Positions 36,429-45,000 of a stretch of 64,000 nucleotides of DNA are shown piece by piece (position 1 is the stretch's first letter; every line of letters begins with the position of its first letter). The position numbers and the translations under genes are program-made. The notes below the pieces were generated by a model that searched no databases, was not told the origin of the DNA, and saw only the letters and a program-made list of their open reading frames with translations. The DNA is from SB21 sp964415295 (lineage in GTDB: Bacteria; CLD3; SB21), in contig CAYPYN010000003.1 in the NCBI GenBank assembly GCA_964415295.1, positions 1 to 64,000 on the forward strand, read 5' to 3'.

Positions 36429-36558
36429 AAATCCATTAATTTTCACTTCATCCCCCTTCATTATTGAACGAGATTCCTGATAATCGTTTTACTGAAATTT
36501 TAAATCGTATAAGATAATCCATTAAATTCACTCATTGAACTTAACAGGAGGTTGTTTC

Positions 36559-37356
36559 ATGAAAAAGAGTATTGCTAAAGTCATGGGTTTGGCACTGGTC
36601 GTGCTGATGAATGTATCGATGATGTTTTCAGCAACTGCGGCCTATGCCCAGGAAGGCGGAGCCGCCGCGGCACCCCAGAAATCGGGTTTTGATGTATTCA
36701 TTGAACAGTACTTCATGAGCTTCAAGTGGGAGGTTGACGGCAGTATCTACATGTGGGTTATCGCACTCTGCGCCGTCTTTTCCGTTTCTTTGATTTCAGA
36801 AAGACTTTATTTCATATTTGTACGTTCCAATGTGGATGCCAACAAATTCATGGCGGAAGTTCGCAAACTGGTTGCCGGCGGTAACTTGAAGAAAGCCATT
36901 GCTCTTTGCGAAACAGCCAAAGACAAAGCCCTTCCGTCGGTCGTATTGGCCGGTCTGAAGAGAGCCGTAGAAAAAGAAGGCGGTCCGTTGGATTTCCGCG
37001 CCATTCAGAATGCCGTGGACGAAGGAACTCTGGAGATCATTCCCAGACTGACGGAACGTTCCGGTTATATCGCCATGCTCAGTAACGTATCGACGCTTTT
37101 CGGTCTGATGGGTACGGTGTACGGTCTGATCATCGCTTTCGCGGCCGTTGCTAATCCGGCTCTGCCTGAAGATCAGAAGGCCCTCATGCTCGCCGGCGGT
37201 ATCTCCGCCGCCATGCAGACAACCATCTGGGGTTTGACTGTGGCTATTCCGTGTATCATTGCTTATACGGTCATCACTACGAAAACCACCAAGATCATCG
37301 ATGAAATGGATGAGCACATGGTGAAATTGATCAATCTTATGACCGGAAACAAATAA
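36559..37356 (+). CDS. MotA/TolQ/ExbB-family proton channel protein
   Basis: A 265-residue inner-membrane channel subunit. AGGAGG at 36545-36550 fixes the ATG at 36559; the in-frame TTG at 36535 is not used. Residues 1-31 look like a cleavable signal peptide (SATAAYAQ), followed by a Gly/Ala linker. Membrane helices lie at about 62-82, 172-197 (LFGLMGTVYGLIIAF) and 220-242 (TTIWGLTVAIPCIIAYTVI). The cytoplasmic loop 100-165 carries the family pattern. Such proteins form a pentamer around an ExbD/TolR dimer and use the proton gradient for work across the envelope. Two ExbD-like genes follow. Confidence 0.93.
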   Translation: MKKSIAKVMGLALVVLMNVSMMFSATAAYAQEGGAAAAPQKSGFDVFIEQYFMSFKWEVDGSIYMWVIALCAVFSVSLISERLYFIFVRSNVDANKFMAEVRKLVAGGNLKKAIALCETAKDKALPSVVLAGLKRAVEKEGGPLDFRAIQNAVDEGTLEIIPRLTERSGYIAMLSNVSTLFGLMGTVYGLIIAFAAVANPALPEDQKALMLAGGISAAMQTTIWGLTVAIPCIIAYTVITTKTTKIIDEMDEHMVKLINLMTGNK

Positions 37357-37442
37357 TAAACATAGCTTTCCGAAAGCGATTATTGTTTCCATTACCACAT
37401 AAGATGTAAAACAGAGGTTGATCAAACGATAAAGGTGATTTT

Positions 37443-38024
37443 ATGGCATTTAAACCATCTGCAAAACGGAGCACGAAGATCGAAAGCACGGAGCTGGACC
37501 TGCGGCCCATCATGAACATGATGTGTATCCTTATCCCGCTTCTGCTAAGCTGTTCGCGCTTTGTAAAAAACAGCTGGCTGGAACTCAATCTTCCGCCGGT
37601 TGGTGGAGGCGCTGCGGCAGGTCCTTCCGATTCGAAGGAGGATAAGCCCAAAGAAGAACCCCGAAAAGTCGGCTTAAAACTCGTGATCACAGAAAAGGGT
37701 TTCACGATCGCCGGAAATTCGGTGGTCTTGAGCGGTGCCGCCGGTGGCGGGCCGACGCTTCCAAGACTTTCGGACGGTAAGTACGATTTTCTGGGGCTTG
37801 ATCAGAAACTCAAAGAAGCGGTCAAGACCATTGGAGGCAAAGGCTTCGAAGACGAGCGCGTTATTATTATCACGGCCGAGGATGTTATAGAATATCAAAC
37901 TATAATAACGACCATGGATATTATAACCGCCGCCGCGGTCAAAGAACTGCAGGATCCGGATACCAAGAGAGTTGTCAAACAGCCTTGGTTTATCAATATT
38001 GGCGTTGGTAAGATAGTAATGTAA
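37443..38024 (+). CDS. ExbD/TolR-like protein with Asn in place of the channel Asp
   Basis: A 193-residue protein with an N-terminal cytoplasmic segment (MAFKPSAKRSTK), one membrane helix (IMNMMCILIPLLLSC) and a periplasmic domain (IIITAEDVIEYQTIITTMDII is the ExbD-type block). In ExbD and TolR the helix starts P-M-I-D, and the Asp is needed for ion flow; here the aligned residue is N25 (RPIMNMM). A Gly/Pro/Lys linker (about 55-80) joins the helix to the periplasmic part. The next gene has the same first seven residues, which suggests duplication, and keeps the Asp. It could be a structural partner in a mixed ExbD pair. Confidence 0.85.
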   Translation: MAFKPSAKRSTKIESTELDLRPIMNMMCILIPLLLSCSRFVKNSWLELNLPPVGGGAAAGPSDSKEDKPKEEPRKVGLKLVITEKGFTIAGNSVVLSGAAGGGPTLPRLSDGKYDFLGLDQKLKEAVKTIGGKGFEDERVIIITAEDVIEYQTIITTMDIITAAAVKELQDPDTKRVVKQPWFINIGVGKIVM

Positions 38025-38055
38025 GTAATTTTCCTAGTAAATAAAGGATTGTAAC

Positions 38056-38568
38056 ATGGCTTTTAAACCATCAGCGGCTAAGAAGAATAAGAGCAAGGAA
38101 GAAGGTACGCTCAACATGAACTCCATGATGGACATCCTTACCATCATGTTGCTCTTCCTTCTTATGAATTTTAGTACGGAAGGATCGCTGGCAACAAAAT
38201 CGGACGGTTTGAAACCGCCGAAGATTTTGGCCATGGCGAAACCGAAAAAGACCTTGGCAATCAACGTTTCCACGGCGCATATATTCTTTAAAAGGGAATC
38301 CATTGTCGAAGTGGATAAGGTAATTGCTCAAAAGAACAGCTTCGTGATCCAGGAATTAGCCGATAAGCTGGACGAAGAATCGGCGCGTGCTATTGAACTG
38401 GAATCCAAATTCGGCATTGAATTCAAACGTGAGCTTGTTATTGTAGGCGATGAACGGATACCTTTCAATCTTTTGCTAAAGGTTATCATCACCTGCGGTC
38501 GAAACGGTTATGCTAATTTGCGCCTGCTTGGTAATTTATCCAATAAAGGCGATGTTCTCGGGATCTAA
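38056..38568 (+). CDS. ExbD/TolR-like protein with conserved channel Asp
   Basis: A 170-residue inner-membrane protein whose N-terminus MAFKPSAAKK matches the preceding paralogue. The membrane helix (MMDILTIMLLFLLMNF) has D26 at the ion-carrying position. The periplasmic domain holds VIVGDERIPFNLLLKVIITCGRNGY, like the ExbD/TolR fold. AAAGGA precedes the ATG. It should form, with the ExbB-like protein, the working channel of the cluster. One TolQ plus two TolR homologues is the same gene set as AglR, AglQ and AglS in Myxococcus. Confidence 0.9.
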   Translation: MAFKPSAAKKNKSKEEGTLNMNSMMDILTIMLLFLLMNFSTEGSLATKSDGLKPPKILAMAKPKKTLAINVSTAHIFFKRESIVEVDKVIAQKNSFVIQELADKLDEESARAIELESKFGIEFKRELVIVGDERIPFNLLLKVIITCGRNGYANLRLLGNLSNKGDVLGI

Positions 38569-38642
38569 ATTCGCCTGAGCCGAAACATGCAGAAAAAGTC
38601 AGACCGTTGTCTGAATGACAAGGGTCTTTTAAGGAGGTTTCA

Positions 38643-39701
38643 ATGAGTCCGTTAACAAACGACAAAAATCCGCAGGCCAGCGCGGCGCCTCCCGGCGGAA
38701 GGGCTTCCGCAGGAGCAAGAGAGATCCGGATCGTCGCGTTTCCCAAAGAGTTTCAAAGAAACTATTGGGCATCTCTCGATAAGCGCATGATGGGATTGTG
38801 GTTCATTTCTTTGTGTTTAGTGTATTTACCGCTTCTTTGGGCGGCCTCCCTGCCTAAACCGCAAGTGGTTGCCACAATTGACAATCGTCTCTTGAAGAAG
38901 CTGGGTCAGATCAATAAGGTCGATCCTAAGTTGTTAGAAGAGATCGACAAGCCGAAAGAAGAAGAGAAGACCGAAGAATCTACGGCTACCGGTCCCGCGG
39001 CGACCATAAAGGCCCCGACGGGTAACGTTGGTAAAGCCGGACGCGCGGCTGCCGCCAAAGCTGCTGCGGCTGCACGTGCAGGTAAAGCGGCCGGTAAAGC
39101 AGCCGGTAAAGGCGTCTTGGCCGTGGCTGGTGCTACCGGTACCGGCGCTTCCGGCAGGTATGCGGCCGTGGACTTCAGCGGTTCTTCCAGTGGTCTTGAC
39201 AATGTTCTGGGTCAGATCGGAGGATTGGGTGAAGCCGGCGGTGGAGCCGGTGACAGAACCGTTCTTGGATCCGGCGGCGGCGCTGTCGGAGGTGAAGGCG
39301 GTCTCGGCGATCTGACGGCCTTATTGGGCGATCCGGGCGGACTATCCGTATCGGCCGGAGAATCGGGCGGCGGATTGATCGGTGTCGGTAAAGCCTCTAT
39401 TTCTGGCGGCGGCGGAACCGGAGCCTCGGCCGGTGAGATCCAGTCTGTGATCGATGCCAATGCGGCGGCGGTAAACTCGTGCTATCAGAAAGAATTGAAG
39501 AAATCGCCGGATCTGAAAGGCAAGCTGAGCGTTCAGATCAAAGTCAACCAGGCCGGCCGTGTGGCGGGTGTCAATATCACCCAGAACACCGTTGGTAACG
39601 CGGTAGCTACCTGCGTGACCAATAAGATCCGCGGATGGAGTTTCCCCAAAGGCAAGAAAGGCGTGATTACCATCAATCAGACCTTCGTGTTCACAAAATA
39701 A
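38643..39701 (+). CDS. TonB-like protein with AgmX/PglI C-terminal domain
   Basis: A 352-residue envelope-spanning protein. A cytoplasmic tail (1-48) leads to one membrane helix (49-69: MMGLWFISLCLVYLPLLWAAS), a Lys/Glu-rich then Ala/Gly-rich periplasmic linker (about 95-260), and a compact C-terminal domain (265-352) with VIDANAAAVNSCYQKELKKS, GKLSVQIKVNQAGRV and IRGWSFPKGKKG. This matches the AgmX/PglI C-terminal (TonB-like) family known from myxobacterial gliding proteins. The Cys pair C280 and C324 could form a disulfide. It probably passes force from the ExbB/ExbD channel to periplasmic or outer-membrane partners. AGGAGG precedes the ATG. A strong terminator ends the cluster. Confidence 0.9.
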   Translation: MSPLTNDKNPQASAAPPGGRASAGAREIRIVAFPKEFQRNYWASLDKRMMGLWFISLCLVYLPLLWAASLPKPQVVATIDNRLLKKLGQINKVDPKLLEEIDKPKEEEKTEESTATGPAATIKAPTGNVGKAGRAAAAKAAAAARAGKAAGKAAGKGVLAVAGATGTGASGRYAAVDFSGSSSGLDNVLGQIGGLGEAGGGAGDRTVLGSGGGAVGGEGGLGDLTALLGDPGGLSVSAGESGGGLIGVGKASISGGGGTGASAGEIQSVIDANAAAVNSCYQKELKKSPDLKGKLSVQIKVNQAGRVAGVNITQNTVGNAVATCVTNKIRGWSFPKGKKGVITINQTFVFTK

Positions 39702-39726
39702 TTGGATAACACCAGAGTATTTTTTG

Positions 39727-39760
39727 AAACCGTACGCCTGAGGCGTACGGTTTTTTTATT
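39727..39760 (+). terminator. Terminator of the motor cluster
   Basis: A 12-bp stem (39727-39738 with 39742-39753, core CCGTACGCC/GGCGTACGG), a 3-base loop, then seven T. Confidence 0.93.
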
Positions 39761-39863
39761 GTTCATTGTTCTGAGGCCATTCGAAAAATAATCTATGAGG
39801 AAATGAAATTTCCGACATCGCTAAAAGCCCGGGACACATCAAATAACATGTCTTAATTAACAT

Positions 39864-39892
39864 TTGTAAACATTCCTTTTTTTGTGTACATA
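39864..39892 (+). promoter_or_regulatory. Promoter of aspS
   Basis: TTGTAA, a 17-base spacer and TACATA (39887-39892), 37 bases ahead of the aspS ATG. Confidence 0.5.
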
Positions 39893-39929
39893 GAATCAGG
39901 CATTATTTTTTTAGGAGAAACCGGAGATC

Positions 39930-41726
39930 ATGAAAGCTGAGGTACAAACGACTTTACGAACGCATACCTGCGGACAATTGAAAAAAGAACATGAAGGCCA
40001 ATCCGTACGGCTGATCGGATGGGTACACCGGCGGCGGGATATGGGGAAACTGATATTCATCGATCTCAGAGACCGTTACGGCCTCACGCAGATCGTTTTC
40101 AATCCGGATACCGATGCGGACATACATGAGAAAGCCAAAGAGCTGCGAAGCGAATTCGTCATATCCGTGAGCGGAAAAGTGCTGGCCCGCGGCGCCGGCA
40201 ATATCAATAAGAATATGCCTACGGGTGAAATCGAAATCGGGGCCACGGGACTGGAGATACTCAGCCGGGCCAAGACGCCGCCGTTCGAATTGAACGATGA
40301 GAAGTTGAAGATCGACGAAGATCTGCGGCTGGAATACCGGTATCTGGACCTGCGCCGCAAGTTCATGCAGGACCCGCTCATCCTGAGGCATCAATTGGCG
40401 CAGATTGTCCGTTCGTTCTTCACCGAACAGCAGTTCATCGAAGTCGAGACGCCGGTGCTGATGAAAAGTACGCCGGAGGGTGCGCGGGATTATCTCGTTC
40501 CCAGCCGCGTGCATCCCGGAAAATTTTACGCGCTGCCGCAGTCACCGCAGATCTACAAACAATTGCTCATGGTTTCCGGTTTCGACAGGTACTTCCAGAT
40601 CGTCAAGTGTTTCCGCGACGAAGATCTCCGGGCGGATCGTCAGCCTGAATTCACTCAGGTGGACGTTGAGATGTCCTTTGTCGACCGCGAAGATGTGCTG
40701 AAGACGATCGAGGCATTGATGGCTAAGATTTTCAGAGAATTGAAAGGCGTGGAACTGTCACTTCCGCTTCCCCGGTTGAGCTATGTTGACGCCATGGAGC
40801 AGTACGGCAGCGATAAGCCCGATCTTCGGTTCGGGATGCCGATACAATACCTTTCCGATCTGGTCCAATCGTCCGAATTCAAGGTTTTCAGGGAAACGCT
40901 CGCGCAGGAAAACGGAACCGTTGCCTGCATAAAAGTGGAAGGACAATCGGCGGCGTTCTCGAGGAAGAAAATAGACGAAGTGACCGAATTTCTGAAGACT
41001 TTTGGAGTGCTGGGCATGGCCACCATAAAAGTCGAAGCCGGCGGGATCGCCTCGTCGATCGCCAAATTTCTGAGTGCCGAGATGCTGGCGCAGATCGTGG
41101 ATCGAACGGCGGCCAAAGAAGGAGATATTCTTCTGATCGTGGCGCATCAAAAGAGGACCGCGCAAACTGCGCTGGGCCAATTGCGTCTCAAATTGGCCGA
41201 AGAATTTGGTCTCATCAACGAAAACGAATTCAGTCTCTTTTGGGTATTGGATTTCCCTTTATTTGAATACGATGCGGAAGAAAAACGGTATGTGGCCATG
41301 CATCATCCCTTCACGTCTCCGAAAGACGAGGATCTCGGGAAAATGGAATCCGATCCGGGCCGAGTACATGCCAAAGCCTACGATCTTGTTCTCAACGGCA
41401 ATGAGGTGGGGGGCGGCAGCATACGTATTCACAAAAAAGACCTGCAGAATGCCATGTTCGACGCGCTTCAGCTCAGTCAGGAGGAACGTGAATTGAAATT
41501 CGGATTCTTACTCAAAGCCTTTGAATACGGCGTTCCGCCGCACGGCGGCATTGCGCTCGGATTTGACCGCCTAACGGCGCTATTAACAGGACGCAAATCC
41601 ATCCGCGACGTGATCGCTTTCCCAAAAACGAACAGCGCCGTCTCTCTGATGGATCACGCACCGTCAACCGTGGATCAACGGCAGCTCAAAGAACTGCATA
41701 TCGATATTATCAACGGACATTCATAG
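39930..41726 (+). CDS. aspS: Aspartyl-tRNA synthetase, bacterial type
   Basis: AspRS (598 aa, usual bacterial length) charges tRNA-Asp. The OB-fold anticodon domain covers residues 1-110 (VRLIGWVHRRRDMGKLIFIDLRDRYG). The class II core has RYLDLRR, FIEVETPVLMKSTPEGARDY, CFRDEDLRADRQPEFTQ and the C-terminal motif GIALGFDRL. The bacterial GAD insertion lies at about 290-420. GGAG precedes the ATG. Whether it also charges tRNA-Asn cannot be decided here. Confidence 0.97.
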   Translation: MKAEVQTTLRTHTCGQLKKEHEGQSVRLIGWVHRRRDMGKLIFIDLRDRYGLTQIVFNPDTDADIHEKAKELRSEFVISVSGKVLARGAGNINKNMPTGEIEIGATGLEILSRAKTPPFELNDEKLKIDEDLRLEYRYLDLRRKFMQDPLILRHQLAQIVRSFFTEQQFIEVETPVLMKSTPEGARDYLVPSRVHPGKFYALPQSPQIYKQLLMVSGFDRYFQIVKCFRDEDLRADRQPEFTQVDVEMSFVDREDVLKTIEALMAKIFRELKGVELSLPLPRLSYVDAMEQYGSDKPDLRFGMPIQYLSDLVQSSEFKVFRETLAQENGTVACIKVEGQSAAFSRKKIDEVTEFLKTFGVLGMATIKVEAGGIASSIAKFLSAEMLAQIVDRTAAKEGDILLIVAHQKRTAQTALGQLRLKLAEEFGLINENEFSLFWVLDFPLFEYDAEEKRYVAMHHPFTSPKDEDLGKMESDPGRVHAKAYDLVLNGNEVGGGSIRIHKKDLQNAMFDALQLSQEERELKFGFLLKAFEYGVPPHGGIALGFDRLTALLTGRKSIRDVIAFPKTNSAVSLMDHAPSTVDQRQLKELHIDIINGHS

Positions 41727-41736
41727 CCGATACGTT

Positions 41737-42003
41737 ATGAACTGGACTTATGTGGGATTACTGGCCGGCTTTCTGACAACGGTTGGATTTCTTCCTCAGG
41801 TGATCAAAAGCTACCGTTTGAAAAGCGCCAAAGATGTTTCACTGAGGCAGCCGCTGCTGTTGTTGGCCGGCATGTCGCTTTGGCTGGCTTACGGTATTCA
41901 TCTGGAGGATTGGGCCATCATTCTGGCCAACATCATTTCGATCATACTCAACATTATTATCGTCGCGCTCAAAATATCCTACGATTATAAAAATGCAGGG
42001 TAG
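41737..42003 (+). CDS. SemiSWEET-like PQ-loop transporter
   Basis: An 88-residue membrane protein with three helices and the PQ motif in FLPQVIKSYR (residues 19-28). SemiSWEETs work as dimers for passive sugar transport across the inner membrane. The block SAKDVSLRQPLLLLAGMSLWLAYG matches the family. It follows aspS by 10 bases and is probably co-transcribed. The sugar is unknown. Confidence 0.88.
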   Translation: MNWTYVGLLAGFLTTVGFLPQVIKSYRLKSAKDVSLRQPLLLLAGMSLWLAYGIHLEDWAIILANIISIILNIIIVALKISYDYKNAG

Positions 42004-42039
42004 ACGGCGCGCCGAAGTTTTATGCTGGCGGAGGTGCCT

Positions 42040-45000
42040 ATGAAAACCCCGAGGTTTGCTCAAATCACCTGGTTATGTTTTCTTGCAGCGATCACGATGT
42101 CTGCGTCCCTTGTGATCTATGTCAATTCCTGCAGTATCGGCGATTCGACTCAGGCGCAGGATAAAAATTCCACGCCCCAGAAGCAGGGTCTGCAAATTGT
42201 GTCGGCCACGCCGCAGGGATCGGTTGAAGGTCTTGACCAATTCTACTCCGTGGTCGTTCTATTCAATCAGGCCATGGTGCCTTTGGAGGCACTTCCGGAA
42301 GGCGATGGGAGCGGACCTTTGAAGATCGAGCCAGCGATCAACGGAAAATTCCGGTGGTTGGGGACGAACACTCTTTCCTTTACGCCAGAAAAAAGACTGA
42401 CACCGGCCACACGGTACCGCGTTACGATCCCCGCCGGTGTAAAAGCCGTTTCGGGAGATCGGCTGGATAAAGATTATACTTTTACGTTCGAAACCACGCG
42501 CCCCAAATTTGTTCACTCCAATATCTATCATGAGGCGAGAGGCGTCACGATAAACCCCAAGCTCTATCTCCTGTTCAACCTCCCGGTTTCGCTTCCGGAT
42601 GCTCAGAAGAAGATCGTTCTTTATCAGGAACACGACGAAGTACCGATGAAAGCGCTCGTCGGGGAGGCGGATACTAATGAGATCAAAGAGTACATTCAGA
42701 ATTATAATTACGGGCTTTCTTCGTCATCTGTCCCGGAATTGCAGGGCCGGTTATTGATCGTCACGCCGCCGGCGCCGTTATCCATGATGACCGGATATAC
42801 ACTTACTTTGGCTTCGGGGATCATGGGGAAAGCCGGCACGCTTGGCAGTAAAGAGAGCCAAACGATCCATTTTACAACCTACGGACCTCTGGAGATGATT
42901 CGGTTTGCCGAACCGGAGTCGCCCGCCCGTCCGCTCAGGATCAAATTGACCAATCGCGTGGATCCCGATGAGCTTCGATCGCATATGTCCATTACGCCTA
43001 CAGCCGAGATCCAGTACGTTTACGACTCGTATTGGGATGATGAATATTCCCATTCGATCTACGTCGATTGGCAGCCGAGAACCTATTACGAATTCCGTAT
43101 CAGTAACGATCTGACGGATGACTTTGGCAATAAACTCGGTCAGGATGTCATTCGGTCTTTTACGACGGGCGATTATGAGCCTGCCGTGCAATTCAAAGAC
43201 GGTGAAAATATCATCGAATCGTATCTCAGCCATGATTTCAATATTTCCGTCATCAATCCCAAACCTGTTCAGATCAAATTGGCCAGACTGTCCGAAGAAG
43301 ACCTGATTTCGGTGCTGGACCAGGGCCTGTGGAAACAGGATCTTTATTTTCACAAATGGGAAAGTTCGCGCTCGGAAGTCCCCGATGTTGAAATAAATAA
43401 GCAGAGTATTTACCCGATCAAACTAGATGAGGTCCTCCAAAAGGAACGGAACGCCAATATCCTCGTGGAATTCAAGCATGGCGATGAAACCTACGTGCGC
43501 CGCGCTGTCGTACAGCTTACCGAAATCGGGATCACGGCCAAATTCTCAAGATTGAACAATCTGATCTACGTTACCCACTTAAAGGATGCCAGACCTATTA
43601 CCGAGGCGTACGTCGAGATCCGCGGCGACGACGGTCAGATCGCGTGGGCCGGGAGAACGGACGGCAAAGGATTTGTCAAGACGCCAGGATGGGAGTCGCT
43701 TGGATTGAAAGCAAAGAATGAATGGAGCGAGCCGAGACAATGGGTCTTTGTTTCGAAAGCAGGTCAGAAAGCCTATGCCAATTCCGAACGTTCCGTTGAA
43801 CTGTACCGTTTCAATATTCCTACAAGCTGGCGCGTCCGGTCCGGGGACCAGTTGTCGGCCACGATGTTTACCAATCAGGGGATCTACAGACCCGGAGACA
43901 AAGTGCTGATCAAAGGTATCACGCGCCGGTTGGCGGGTGATGACTGGTCGGTGAGTTCCGGCCGTTCGCTCCAGGTCAAGATCATGAATCCCTCTTCGGA
44001 AGAAGTTTTTTCAAATCGCTGTACAACCAATGCGATGGGCGGATTCGATCTGGAGTATACGGCCGATGCGAATGCTCCGCTGGGCTATTATTCCGTGCGG
44101 GCGTACGACGGGGACGAAGAAATTTGTACAGAGAGTTTTCAAGTACAGGAATTCAAACCCGTCGAGACCGAAGTGAGTATTCACACGGAAAAAGAGGAAT
44201 ACGTGTGGGGTGAGACTCTGAAAGCATCATTGGACGGACATTATTTGTTCGGAGCGCCGATGAGCCAGGCTCCTATCAAGTGGAGCCTTTCGAGGACCCA
44301 GAGTTCATTTGTTCCGCCGGGATACGAAGACTATTTCTTCGGGCGTATGGTGGACGACTACTATGGATACCGCTGGAGCTATGCGACCGTGATGGCGAGT
44401 AAGACGGATCAGCTGGACGAAAGAGGTCTGTTGGACGTTTCTTATGCTTTGAATCATCCGACATCGGAAACCTCTACGATCGTGCTCGAAGGCGAAGTGA
44501 CGGATAAAAATCGGCAGGTTGTCAGCGGGCGGAAAAGCATCACGGTTCACGCCGGCCAATACTACATCGGATTGAAGCCTTCCACCACATTCCATACATG
44601 GGGGCAGCCTCTGGATCTGACCGCAGTGACGGTTGACCCGCGTGGCGCAAAGCTCAAAGGGAAAACCGTCACCGTCGAATTGATCCGGCGTGAATGGATC
44701 TCGGTACGTGAACGAAGCGGAGACGGTTCCTTCCAGTGGAATTCGCAGGTTAAAGATTCCGTCGAACATACGCTGCAGATCATTTCGGATACAGAGCCCG
44801 TGACGCGTCGCCTTAAGCCCGGCTTCACCGGTTATTACATAATCAAAGCCACAGGATCGGATGCGCTTGGTAATACGGTCTCGTCCTCCTGTTATGTATA
44901 TGTGACGGGTGAGGGATATACCGGATGGAGTCTTCGTGATGACGACGCGATCGATCTTGTCGCGGACAAGAAGAATTATAATCCCGGCGAGACGGCTAAG

